Source of the DNA: Thermoplasma volcanium GSS1
GTDB taxonomy: Archaea > Thermoplasmatota > Thermoplasmata > Thermoplasmatales > Thermoplasmataceae
Reading direction: 5' to 3'
NCBI RefSeq assembly: GCF_000011185.1
Contig: NC_002689.2
Location: forward strand, 248,001 to 312,000
DNA: 64,000 nucleotides
Under the pieces are notes generated by a model, which had not been told where the DNA came from, did not search any database, and worked only from the letters and a program-made list of their open reading frames with translations. Made by a program: the position numbers and the translations under genes. Within the stretch, counting starts at the first letter, position 1. Every line of letters begins with the position of its first letter. Positions 45,131-53,511 of the stretch are shown piece by piece.

Positions 45131-45610
45131 TTTCTTCCTTTGTAGTGTCGCTTATAGATGGAATTTTGCCATAAATATTTTAAGGGGAACAGGGCATCAA
45201 TATAAAAAAAGTGCGAAGAGAAATTGAAATAAACATCTGATGTCATGACAAATTATCGATCAAATTTGAAGAGAATTAAGCCATCCCCACAATATAAGGA
45301 AAGATATCCGAAAGAACGGGCATATTCATCGAACAATAAAATATCTTAACAAAATTCTAACAAGTACATGGCAATCATTGCCCGCCTGATGTATGGGTAG
45401 GTGCAAAATGCAGTTAATATAATAAAGTTGGAACGACATAAGCATTCAATAAATCCAATATCACCGATCCCTTAATGAAGATAAAATGTCAGGTCTTTAA
45501 ATGTTTGACAAATTGGTATATATCTATCAGAAATTCGTACAATCTTATAAAATAGATCGGCATAATATGAACAAATCTTTTATAGATAATGCCAATAAAC
45601 CATAGATACC
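45131..45610. other. Intergenic spacer, 480 bp
   Basis: AT-rich, no open frame of note and no recognisable RNA. A TATA-like CTTTTATAG at about 45577-45585 stands 26-30 nt before the next gene's ATG, pointing to a leaderless transcript for that gene. Confidence 0.45.
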
Positions 45611-45838
45611 ATGAAAACTTACATAAAGGTCTCATTTTCCAGTGAAGGTGCGAGACCAAGCGAAGTCATCAACAGGTTAAGGTCTCTCGGTTTTAAACCC
45701 GTGATAGGTGAGCACGATATGGTATACGAATGGGGCAATGGTGCAACCCCAGATGACGCCATATGGTTCGCCGATAAGATTCACGCCACACTAGCTGGAT
45801 ATAACGTGAGATTCGAGATTGAGACCGTCAGCGATTAA
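45611..45838 (+). CDS. Small conserved hypothetical protein
   Basis: 75 residues, soluble, mixed alpha/beta: MKTYIKVSFSSEG, SEVINRLRSLGFKPVIGEHD, then DDAIWFADKIHATLAGYNV. The pattern strand-helix-strand-strand-helix-strand is ferredoxin-like. I do not know a named family. The TATA box 26-30 nt upstream and good coding character support it. Its 3' end overlaps the convergent rnp4 gene by 11 bp. Confidence 0.65.
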   Translation: MKTYIKVSFSSEGARPSEVINRLRSLGFKPVIGEHDMVYEWGNGATPDDAIWFADKIHATLAGYNVRFEIETVSD

Positions 45839-46124
45839 TTTGAAATCGTCTAATATCTCCGCATTCTAGGCAGGTAACTGTAATAACATTTTTCTTCAGT
45901 CTAACTCTTACATTTTTGTACGGCTTCTTGCATTTTTTACAGTACATCCTCTTGATATCCTGTGGCAAAGTTATATCCATTCTGCGGCCTATCCTCTCCA
46001 TTAAATCTATGTACCTTTCGTCGCCAGTTTGAAAGGCCAAACTAAAGAGATAGTATAGCCTTTCGTTTGCAACCCTGTATACGTCCTTTTTAGTTATCAA
46101 CCTCTCATAATTATTATTAGACAC
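45828..46124 (-). CDS. rnp4: RNase P protein component 4 (Rpp21/Rpr2)
   Basis: 98 residues from GTG 46124. Two N-terminal helices, VYRVANERLYYLFSLAFQTGDE and YIDLMERIGRRMDI, precede a zinc ribbon with Cys pairs MYCKKCKKP and TCLECGDIRRF, the defining layout of the archaeal RNase P subunit that pairs with Rpp29's partner set to mature tRNA 5' ends. The open frame extends to 46496, but that extension is the antisense of the phosphatase gene. The divergent starts are only 16 bp apart, so the two promoters must overlap the opposite coding sequences. Confidence 0.85.
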   Translation of the reverse strand: MSNNNYERLITKKDVYRVANERLYYLFSLAFQTGDERYIDLMERIGRRMDITLPQDIKRMYCKKCKKPYKNVRVRLKKNVITVTCLECGDIRRFQINR

Positions 46125-46140
46125 ATAACTATTTCCTTGC

Positions 46141-46815
46141 GTGATAAAGTTAGTTGCTATTGATGTTGATGGCACTCTTACTGACAAGGATCGCTTGATA
46201 TCCACAAGAGCAATAGAATTTATTAGGAAGGCAGAGAAAAAAGGCATCATAGTATCGCTGCTTAGCGGTAACGTTATTCCGGTTGTATACGCCCTTAAAG
46301 TTTTCATAGGGATAAACGGCCCTGTTTTCGGAGAGAATGGCGGTGTAATGTTCGATAATGATGGAAGCATAACAAAGTTCTTCAGTAATGAAAAGACAAA
46401 TTCATTCTTAGATGAAATGTCAAAGAAAACATCGATGAGATCTATTTTTACTAATAAGTGGCGTGAGGCATCAACTGGCTTCGATATAGACGGCAAGGAT
46501 GTGGATTACGTCAAAGCAGAGGCAGAGAAGAGAGGTTTAGTTGTATTTTACAGCGGCTATTCATGGCACCTAATGAATAAAGGAGAAGACAAAGGGTTTG
46601 CTGTAAAGATACTCAAGGAAAAGTATGGATTAAATTATGAAGAGATACTAGTGGTTGGAGATTCTAACAACGATATGCCCATGTTTGAACTTCCGGTTTT
46701 TAAGGCCTGCCCTGCAAACGCCACAGATAATGTGAAAAAAGCAAGCGACTTTGTATCTTCATATTCCTATGGCGAAGAAATAGGTGAAGTATTCTCACAC
46801 TTCAACCTATTATGA
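46141..46815 (+). CDS. pgp: Phosphoglycolate phosphatase (archaeal HAD type)
   Basis: 224 residues from GTG. HAD motif I is AIDVDGTLTD (nucleophile Asp about 8), motif II is in SLLSGN near 41, and motif IV is VVGDSNNDMPMFELP near 178, with a Cof-type cap between. It is the clear counterpart of T. acidophilum TA0175, which was characterised as a phosphoglycolate phosphatase; that identification is from memory. It removes 2-phosphoglycolate, a by-product of DNA repair. It is divergent from rnp4. Confidence 0.9.
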   Translation: MIKLVAIDVDGTLTDKDRLISTRAIEFIRKAEKKGIIVSLLSGNVIPVVYALKVFIGINGPVFGENGGVMFDNDGSITKFFSNEKTNSFLDEMSKKTSMRSIFTNKWREASTGFDIDGKDVDYVKAEAEKRGLVVFYSGYSWHLMNKGEDKGFAVKILKEKYGLNYEEILVVGDSNNDMPMFELPVFKACPANATDNVKKASDFVSSYSYGEEIGEVFSHFNLL

Positions 46816-46832
46816 GATAAAATTAGCCAATT

Positions 46833-47648
46833 CTAAACGATCTCTGGCTTGAAGGGAGGGATGAGCCCCTTTCCAGCAGCCCTATTATAGTAAAGTTCAA
46901 GGGCCTTCCTCCCCGTATCACCAAAGTCAATAGAAAGTTCGTTAACATACATCCTTACAAATCTCCTCTCGAGATCAAGATCAGTGTATCTTGCATACTT
47001 CATGGCGTATTTTACGGCTTCCTCCTCATGGGCCATTGCATAACGGATAGACCGTTCGAAGTCATATAGAAATTTATTTACAGTATCTTCATCAAGATCC
47101 TTCCTTATGGCATTAAACCCAAGGGGTATAGGAAGGTTACCCGCATACGATTTCCAAGCACTGTAAATGTCAAATACTTCTTTAAGGCCGCGCTTTTGGA
47201 AAGTGAGCTGCTCATCGTGTATCAGTATTCCGGCGTCTACCTTGCCAGTTAGTATGGCATCTGGTATTTCATCGAACTTTATTTCGACGTATTCTTTTGC
47301 CTCAGGGCCGAACATGCGGTAGAGAAGGTATGATGACGTCATAAATCCAGGCACGCCCATCCTTGATTTTGAAAGATCAATTTCATTCCTTGCAACAACA
47401 ATGGGACCGTAACTTATACCAAAGCTTGCACCCGACCTGGTGAGCTTGTACAAATCGCGTACTTGTACGTAGCCGTTGGCTGAAATTGCAGTGACCTCAT
47501 ATTTGCCTTCTTTTGATTCCTTGTTGAGCGTCTCTATATCCTTTATCACTTGCTCGTACTGATTTGATGTCCTTATTTTGCCTTCAAACATTCCATAGAA
47601 CATGAATGCATCGTCCGGATCAGGTGTATGTGCAACCATTATTCGCAT
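46833..47648 (-). CDS. mqnD: MqnD-like protein (1,4-dihydroxy-6-naphthoate synthase, futalosine menaquinone pathway)
   Basis: About 271 residues from ATG 47648 (GTG 47666 lies 18 nt upstream). MRIMVAHTPDPDDAFMFYGM is the characteristic N-terminus of MqnD. The pattern GILIHDEQLTFQKRG near 180 and PIPLGFNAIRKDLD near 205 follow the family. MqnD has the periplasmic-binding-protein fold and makes the naphthoate ring of menaquinone from cyclic dehypoxanthine futalosine. It supports menaquinone synthesis by the futalosine route. The other mqn genes are not in the window. Confidence 0.8.
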   Translation of the reverse strand: MRIMVAHTPDPDDAFMFYGMFEGKIRTSNQYEQVIKDIETLNKESKEGKYEVTAISANGYVQVRDLYKLTRSGASFGISYGPIVVARNEIDLSKSRMGVPGFMTSSYLLYRMFGPEAKEYVEIKFDEIPDAILTGKVDAGILIHDEQLTFQKRGLKEVFDIYSAWKSYAGNLPIPLGFNAIRKDLDEDTVNKFLYDFERSIRYAMAHEEEAVKYAMKYARYTDLDLERRFVRMYVNELSIDFGDTGRKALELYYNRAAGKGLIPPFKPEIV

Positions 47649-47742
47649 ATTTACGAATATGTTCACTGGATATTACACTTGTGATCAGCGCTATCATGAT
47701 CGAACGCACAAATTCCTATATATTTACTCTACATAGCTGTAT

Positions 47743-48525
47743 ATGCAGATAGAGGTCTCGTTGCCCAAGGAACATGGCCTCATCGTAGTATGGTTCAATA
47801 CTCTAATAATTTCTGTATTTGTAGAAAAATCATTCCCACTTTATGGAGCACTTACCCTTTTGATAATGGCAACTACCTTCTTCATATATGACCCAATATT
47901 GGTGGTTCTCCGGCTGTTCAAGGCCGGCAGGAATCCCTTGGGAACGTTGCTTCGGAAGTATCCATACGTTATTTTATTTTCTGGTATAATACTAATCTGG
48001 GTGCTGTATGGATATGCGAGGGGAATGCTGCCTGGCATTTCGGTTGCGGTATTCATATTCTCACTTCTTTTATTTTTGGGCTTTTTCTGGCTCGGTGAAA
48101 GAAAAATTTATACCAGAGCGATCTCTATATTAACGCTTACCTCTTTCTTTTTAATCATATCGGGTGCTTTTACCACAAGGCTAACCTTGAAAAGCATCGA
48201 TATATTTGTCATTTTATCAGCAGTCGAAATATTTCTAGCTGCAATTCCAGTTGAGATAGTTAACAGCAGGATCCATAAATTTCGGTTCAATGCTCTTCTG
48301 TTCAGGTCTCTATTCCCTATCTATGTAATAGTTCTGCTTGCACTGTACATACTATTGATTAAAAATCTGACAGAATTTCTCTTCTTTTTTGCCATAACAA
48401 CTGCTGCTTTTCTATCTGTTCCTATTTTAAGATCCATGACCTTAAAGCGAATCGGTTTAGTTGCTACATTATTTAACATAATCCTTTTGGCTTTTCTCTT
48501 ACTATTCTACTTTAAATCGATATAA
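47743..48525 (+). CDS. YwiC-like integral membrane protein
   Basis: 260 residues with about eight membrane spans. The N-terminal LPKEHGLIVVWF matches the start of YwiC-like proteins, which are uncharacterised membrane proteins sometimes found near respiratory genes. A basic loop (RLFKAGRNPLGTLLRKYP) follows the second span. It is divergent from the mqnD-like gene and has an ATTTACTC/TATATT-type AT-rich promoter upstream. Function unknown. Confidence 0.65.
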   Translation: MQIEVSLPKEHGLIVVWFNTLIISVFVEKSFPLYGALTLLIMATTFFIYDPILVVLRLFKAGRNPLGTLLRKYPYVILFSGIILIWVLYGYARGMLPGISVAVFIFSLLLFLGFFWLGERKIYTRAISILTLTSFFLIISGAFTTRLTLKSIDIFVILSAVEIFLAAIPVEIVNSRIHKFRFNALLFRSLFPIYVIVLLALYILLIKNLTEFLFFFAITTAAFLSVPILRSMTLKRIGLVATLFNIILLAFLLLFYFKSI

Positions 48526-48871
48526 GACGTTAACACTTCCAGATGTATTCTTTCTTATTATTTAGCAGTTTGCTGAATCATAACAGAATAATTTTATATT
48601 TTTGTAAATATGTATTATTTTTATTATCTAATCAATAATTTGGCATTGAAAAATCGCCCACGTTAACGCTTAATAATTCGTAGAAGACGGTAGGTAGTGA
48701 AATTTTTGAAATAGGATCGAATCAATCAGGCTGATCACGTTGTTCCATTTTATGCATATGGAAGCACGGGGTCTGAAAATATAAATATCGTTTATCGGAA
48801 TAACAATAGGTTCAAACTCAATTTATTTATAATTGTTTTTATATAACTGTATTTTAGAGTATTCGACATTA
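48526..48871. other. Intergenic spacer, 346 bp
   Basis: AT-rich gap between the convergent YwiC-like and ABC permease genes. I see no gene, RNA or repeat. Confidence 0.45.
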
Positions 48872-49936
48872 TTACTGAATATAAGAACCCTTGGCCATTC
48901 TGCTAAGCAGGTAAATAAAGAAAGGAACTCCAATAATGCCAGTTATTATGCCTATTGGCACTACTTCGCCATGAACAACCACCTTTGTAAGGTCATTGGC
49001 CAATATAAGAAAAATAGCACCAAATAGGGCAGAAGACGGTATGACGTATTTGTTTGATCCTCCAAATATGATCCTGGAAATGTGCGGCATTATTAATCCG
49101 ACAAATCCAATGAGGCCAGAGACCGAAACTACTGCTGACGTGCTTAGAGTCACAAGGGCTATCAACATAGCCTTAGATCTCTCTACATTCACGCCTATTG
49201 AATGTGCATGCTCGTCACCCATTTGAAGAGCATCAAGCTCATTTCTCATAAAAAAGATAGCTATAGACGTCAAGAGGGAGATCGGGATCAGCATTGAAAT
49301 CTCCTGCCAGTTCAACGTTTGCAGAGAACCAAGGAGCCAGAAATACTCACTGCCAGCTAGGTTCACGTTAGTAAATATTAAGAACGAAACGATGGACGAC
49401 GCGAAGAAAGACAGTGATATGCCTATTAATAACAAAAATGTTGGTGGGGCCCTTCCATGTCTAAATGACAAAAGGTAGACAATTACAACCGTAATTATGC
49501 TGAACACAAAGGCATTGGTCTCTAGAGTATAATAGCCAAGGAAGTTAAGCGAAAGTGCTATTGTCATTACCGCCCCAAGTGCGGCTCCACTCGATATTCC
49601 TATAATATACGGCTCTGTAATTGGATTCCTGAATATGCTTTGTACAACTGTCCCACCAACGGCTAGAGTGGATCCTACTATTATGCCACCAACTATCTGG
49701 GGCTCTCTTAACTGAGTTATTATTGCATACTGGGTATAAGGTACACTGAAATAGTGCAATGCATTTAAAAATGGAATTTGATCCCAAATTATTTCAGCAG
49801 TGTTCTTTAAGGGCACATTGACGCTTCCAATGCCAAGCGAAATGAGGGAAACGAAAGCAAGAAGTATAATTGACAGATAGCCTGTCAATGACTTGCCTAT
49901 TCGTGAACCCATGACCCTGGCATCAGAAAAGACCAC
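48872..49936 (-). CDS. ABC transporter permease, FecCD/BtuC family
   Basis: 354 residues with about nine to ten membrane spans. The FecCD family signatures are LREPQIVGGIIVGSTLAVGGTVVQ (about 75-100), NPITEPYIIGISSGAALGAV (about 110) and the cytoplasmic coupling segment VGLIMPHISRIIFG (about 270). It would import a siderophore, heme or cobalamin-type metal chelate together with the divergently encoded binding protein. No ATPase subunit is present in the window. The first 20 residues are cytoplasmic. Confidence 0.9.
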   Translation of the reverse strand: MVFSDARVMGSRIGKSLTGYLSIILLAFVSLISLGIGSVNVPLKNTAEIIWDQIPFLNALHYFSVPYTQYAIITQLREPQIVGGIIVGSTLAVGGTVVQSIFRNPITEPYIIGISSGAALGAVMTIALSLNFLGYYTLETNAFVFSIITVVIVYLLSFRHGRAPPTFLLLIGISLSFFASSIVSFLIFTNVNLAGSEYFWLLGSLQTLNWQEISMLIPISLLTSIAIFFMRNELDALQMGDEHAHSIGVNVERSKAMLIALVTLSTSAVVSVSGLIGFVGLIMPHISRIIFGGSNKYVIPSSALFGAIFLILANDLTKVVVHGEVVPIGIITGIIGVPFFIYLLSRMAKGSYIQ

Positions 49937-49991
49937 TTAACCCACCTTCACTACAAGTAAATTATTTTTATGCTTAATAAGGATCGCTATC

Positions 49992-50003
49992 TTAATATAT
50001 TAA
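49992..50003. promoter_or_regulatory. Perfect 12-bp palindrome between the metal-chelate transport genes
   Basis: TTAATATATTAA, centred in the 97-bp divergent gap between the ABC permease and the binding protein. It could be a shared operator for a metal regulator or simply overlapping TATA boxes for the two promoters. Confidence 0.35.
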
Positions 50004-50033
50004 AGTTATTTTACCGAAACTGAAATTAACTTA

Positions 50034-51008
50034 GTGATAAATATGAAAGGTGCAACTAAAATCGCTGTGGCCGTAATAATTGTAATAGCAATTGTCGCTA
50101 CGTCTGCATACTACTACGAACACGGTATTGGTAAAGGAAACCAGGCTGCTATTTATCTTCCAGGCCAAAAGCTGCCGTTTACGCATCCCTTGACGCGTAT
50201 TGTTTCGCTTCTTCCAAGCATAACAACAAATCTTTATGCCCTTGGCGCCGAAAAAGACATAGTTGGGATAAGCACATACACTACGTATCCTAAAAACATA
50301 AGCCTTAAGATACCAATTGTTGGGCAGCTTGACAGTGTCAACTACGAGGAGTTGTTGAACGTTTCGCCTCAGGCGGTAATAACCATACCATCTTATTATC
50401 CACAAAATGTGATAAATAAGATCGTAGATATGGGCATACCTGTAATAGAAGTCGGTCAGAACAATTTCACTCAGATAGAACAGCAGATATTTGAACTAGG
50501 CAACATTACAGGAACTGAAGGTAATGCGTCTGCAATAGTAAACTGGATGGCAAACAGCCTGGCATATCTCCATACAGACGCCAACATGCTTTCGAACGGA
50601 ACAGAAAAGACGGTGTTTTACCTTCTAAGTACCGAAGGTGGCTACTGGACTGCTGGAAACGAGACCTTTATAAATGACTTCTTCAGGATCGCAGATCTAC
50701 GGAACATAGCGAATGAAACAGGATACTATACGATACCCTCATCATTAATAGTGAAAGAAGATCCGGAGGTAGTCATACTAGACCAGTACGTGAACGTTGA
50801 CGTAATGAACTCTCCGCCGATGAACCAGGTAGCTGCGTATAAGGACATGGCATACTACACTATTTTCGACGATAACTATTTCAACCAGCCGGACTTCAGA
50901 TCTGTTTACGCAGTACAATGGCTAATAGATGAGGTATATAATACTACGGTAAATATACCTGCATTTCCAATCCCGCTGTCAGATAATCCAGCTCCAAGCG
51001 CATTCTAA
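50034..51008 (+). CDS. ABC transporter substrate-binding protein, BtuF/FecB (metal chelate) family
   Basis: 324 residues. An N-terminal membrane anchor (about residues 8-26) is followed by the typical RIVSLLPSITTNLYALGAEKDIVGIS opening of the class III binding proteins, and later VVILDQYVNVDVM. No lipobox Cys is evident, so it is held by the N-terminal span, as in many archaea. It faces outside and passes its ligand to the permease encoded divergently. Many Asn-x-Ser/Thr sites fit surface exposure. Confidence 0.87.
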   Translation: MINMKGATKIAVAVIIVIAIVATSAYYYEHGIGKGNQAAIYLPGQKLPFTHPLTRIVSLLPSITTNLYALGAEKDIVGISTYTTYPKNISLKIPIVGQLDSVNYEELLNVSPQAVITIPSYYPQNVINKIVDMGIPVIEVGQNNFTQIEQQIFELGNITGTEGNASAIVNWMANSLAYLHTDANMLSNGTEKTVFYLLSTEGGYWTAGNETFINDFFRIADLRNIANETGYYTIPSSLIVKEDPEVVILDQYVNVDVMNSPPMNQVAAYKDMAYYTIFDDNYFNQPDFRSVYAVQWLIDEVYNTTVNIPAFPIPLSDNPAPSAF

Positions 51009-51332
51009 TTGATAAATTTTCTAATATTTTTTGAAGTCAGTTATATTTATTTTTAATGGCATGTGCACGTTGTAGTATAAATTACACACATTCGTAAATT
51101 AATCATACGACAAGGTTTAACCTAGATACATCTTTAAGCTAATAATGCAACAACGATACAAATGTTGAATCACATCGATAATATATGTATGAGCAAGTAG
51201 TTTCGTTCAAAATTTAGAGATCTATAAATTTGATTTATTTTTCTGGCATGTTCTGCGGGTTAATAGATTAATGGCATTACGATAATTTTTGTTTATTAGG
51301 CAATTATCTAGGCATTAGATTAAGCATTAAGA
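51009..51332. other. Intergenic spacer, 324 bp
   Basis: AT-rich gap between convergent genes, no recognised feature. Confidence 0.45.
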
Positions 51333-52628
51333 TTATAACCCAAAATAAATTGTAGCATAAAGTGACAGTAGGGTTAAGACGAGCACAGGAAATGCGATTA
51401 TGAATCCTACCTTCATATAGTAAATTGGTGTAATTTGCACGCCATGTTTTCTTTGCAATGTATAAATCCAGAGCAGAGTGGCGAGAGAGCCGATCGGAGT
51501 AAATTTTGGGCCTATGTCATTGCCTATGACGTTGGCATAAATTAGGAAAGAATTTTGATTTAAGTGTGATATAGTGAGAGCCCCCATCATAACGGAAGGG
51601 AGGTTGTTCATGCTTCCTGCCATAGCGCCAAAGAGCAATCCCGCTAGTACGGTGGAAAGCGGATTTCCCAATAGGAGTATACTTTTTGTTACATGCACTA
51701 GTACTGATGTCAATCCATTGTCTCCGAAGCCGTACACTACTATGTACATACCGAGCGAAAATACTACTACCTGCCATGGGGCCTCAGCTATTATGGATCT
51801 TGTGTTTATGCGATGATTGTACCTTGCTACAACTATTAGAATTGTAGCTGCAGGCACAGCTACGAAGCTAACAGGTACCAGATCGAAGCTTGTCAAGAAG
51901 TAGGCAAGTACAACTATCGCCATGAATGGAAAGGCCAGTTTGAATATTAGAGGGTCTTTAATGACGTTTTTTGGATTAGGGAGTGATTCGACTTGGTATA
52001 TTCTTGGGATATCCTTTCTGTAGTAAAGAAGGAGAAGCCCGAGGCTAGATACGACACTAATGATATCTGGTATGACCATAACTTTTGCATATGAGGCGAA
52101 GGATATGCCGAAGTAACCTGATCCTATTATATTGACAAGGTTGCTTATGACAAAGGGCAAGCTTGAAGAATCTGAGATAAAACCTATGGCCATTATATAG
52201 GCTACTGCGCCTTTCTTGCCAATGCCTGTCATATCCATAATCGATAATACTATTGGAGTAAGGACGAGTACCGCGCCATCGTTTGCAAAGAAAGCAGCGG
52301 TTAGCGATCCAAGTATTACGATAAATACAAAAAGCTTAATTCCGTTGCCTCCTGCAAATTTAGATATCCTTATGGCGTAGTATTCAAAGAAGCCGGCATA
52401 ATCTAAAACTAAAGACATTGCTATTATCGCCACGAAAGTGAAAGTAGGGTTCCATATGATGTTCCATACTTTAATGACGTCTGCCGGAGTAGAAATCCCT
52501 AGGATTATCGATACGAAAGCACCTATTAAGGCCCCATACCCTATATCAATCTTCCAAGGCCTTACTGTTACTAGAATAAGCGTAAATATGAAAACAATGG
52601 CGGCAGCGACAAATCGAAAATCCTGCAC
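51333..52628 (-). CDS. arsB: ArsB-type arsenite/anion permease (ArsB/NhaD superfamily)
   Basis: 431 residues with about 11-12 membrane spans. The family features are FFANDGAVLVLTPIVLSI near 115 and the second-half inverted counterpart AMAGSMNNLPSVMMGALTI with NVIGNDIGPKFTPIGSLATLLW (about 340-385). ArsB exports arsenite. No arsR, arsA or arsC gene adjoins, so arsenite is inferred from family only. Single gene. Confidence 0.85.
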   Translation of the reverse strand: MQDFRFVAAAIVFIFTLILVTVRPWKIDIGYGALIGAFVSIILGISTPADVIKVWNIIWNPTFTFVAIIAMSLVLDYAGFFEYYAIRISKFAGGNGIKLFVFIVILGSLTAAFFANDGAVLVLTPIVLSIMDMTGIGKKGAVAYIMAIGFISDSSSLPFVISNLVNIIGSGYFGISFASYAKVMVIPDIISVVSSLGLLLLYYRKDIPRIYQVESLPNPKNVIKDPLIFKLAFPFMAIVVLAYFLTSFDLVPVSFVAVPAATILIVVARYNHRINTRSIIAEAPWQVVVFSLGMYIVVYGFGDNGLTSVLVHVTKSILLLGNPLSTVLAGLLFGAMAGSMNNLPSVMMGALTISHLNQNSFLIYANVIGNDIGPKFTPIGSLATLLWIYTLQRKHGVQITPIYYMKVGFIIAFPVLVLTLLSLYATIYFGL

Positions 52629-52658
52629 GCCACCTAATGCTTTCTCTATTATTTAATT

Positions 52659-53132
52659 TCAGTTCATCTTTGAAAGGAATTCCTGGATGGCTTTATAGTC
52701 CGGTTCTTTCCCCGGGTCGTCACTGACCCACGCGTACCTTACTATTCCGTCACCGTCTATTATGAAGACGGATCTCTTTGAAGCTGTAAGGCCAGGCACG
52801 CCTGCGAAGTTCTGGTGCAGCACATCGTATTTCTTTGATATTTCCCTGTTTGAATCGCTCAACAGATCGAAGGTTAGATTGTTCTTCTTAGCAAATTCGG
52901 CTAGGGAAAAAGGCGAATCCACGCTTATACCGATAACCTTAGCCTTAAACTTATTAAAGTTAGCCATAGAATCCCTAAACGTACACATTTCCTTTGTACA
53001 CACGCTCGTGAAGGCGCCTGGAAAGAAAGCAAGAACAACATTCTGACCACGGAATTCAGAGAGTTTCCTCATTTTTAGCGCAGTGTCCGGTGCTTCAAAA
53101 TCTGGTGCTTTTTCATTTACTTTTGGAGACAT
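52659..53132 (-). CDS. Peroxiredoxin (AhpC/TSA, Bcp/AhpE-like)
   Basis: 157 residues. The peroxidatic Cys is in FFPGAFTSVCTKEMCTF near residue 45, with a nearby second Cys (CTKEMC, five residues apart) that could resolve it. Arg in TASKRSVFIID near 120 completes the active site. It reduces peroxides, using a thioredoxin-like donor. A perfect CTGGCC-n5-GGCCAG dyad lies 9 nt upstream of ATG and may be an operator. Single gene. Confidence 0.92.
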   Translation of the reverse strand: MSPKVNEKAPDFEAPDTALKMRKLSEFRGQNVVLAFFPGAFTSVCTKEMCTFRDSMANFNKFKAKVIGISVDSPFSLAEFAKKNNLTFDLLSDSNREISKKYDVLHQNFAGVPGLTASKRSVFIIDGDGIVRYAWVSDDPGKEPDYKAIQEFLSKMN

Positions 53133-53141
53133 TTTATCCCT

Positions 53142-53158
53142 CTGGCCAAACAGGCCAG
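53142..53158. promoter_or_regulatory. Dyad upstream of the peroxiredoxin gene
   Basis: CTGGCC-AAACA-GGCCAG, a perfect 6-bp inverted repeat with a 5-base spacer, GC-rich in AT-rich DNA and placed between the TATA-like TTTTATTATT (about 53177-53186, minus strand) and the start codon. A repressor bound here would block transcription; alternatively it is an RNA hairpin in the leader. Confidence 0.5.
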
Positions 53159-53511
53159 TCTGATCATTATACCGGCAATAATAAAATTGTTGTATCTTTA
53201 TGTTTATACTATTTCCTTAAATTTGACTTCATCAATTTCCCTATGTTCCTTGGTTTCTATCACCTGCTTCGCAGCGTACTTTTATAGTACCATGGTTTAT
53301 CCATTTTATACAGCTTTAGCTTTGGATGATAAGGATGGATTGCATCAGGAAAACTGGAGATAATTGGATAATATTGTTGGAGGATAAGTAGTCAGGTTTT
53401 ACCATCTTAAGAGCATGAGAAAACCACATAACTTATTGCATTCAAATTTAACCGCACGTCAAATAAATAGATCAGCGAAAAATTGGAAAGATATTAAATT
53501 TGGTAAACATA
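53159..53511. other. Intergenic spacer between peroxiredoxin and purA
   Basis: About 350 bp. Besides the peroxiredoxin promoter at its left end I see no gene or RNA. Confidence 0.4.

Noticed and set aside
46125-46496. N-terminal extension of the rnp4 frame
   Set aside because: This part is antisense to the phosphatase gene; RNase P component 4 starts at the helices preceded by GTG 46124.
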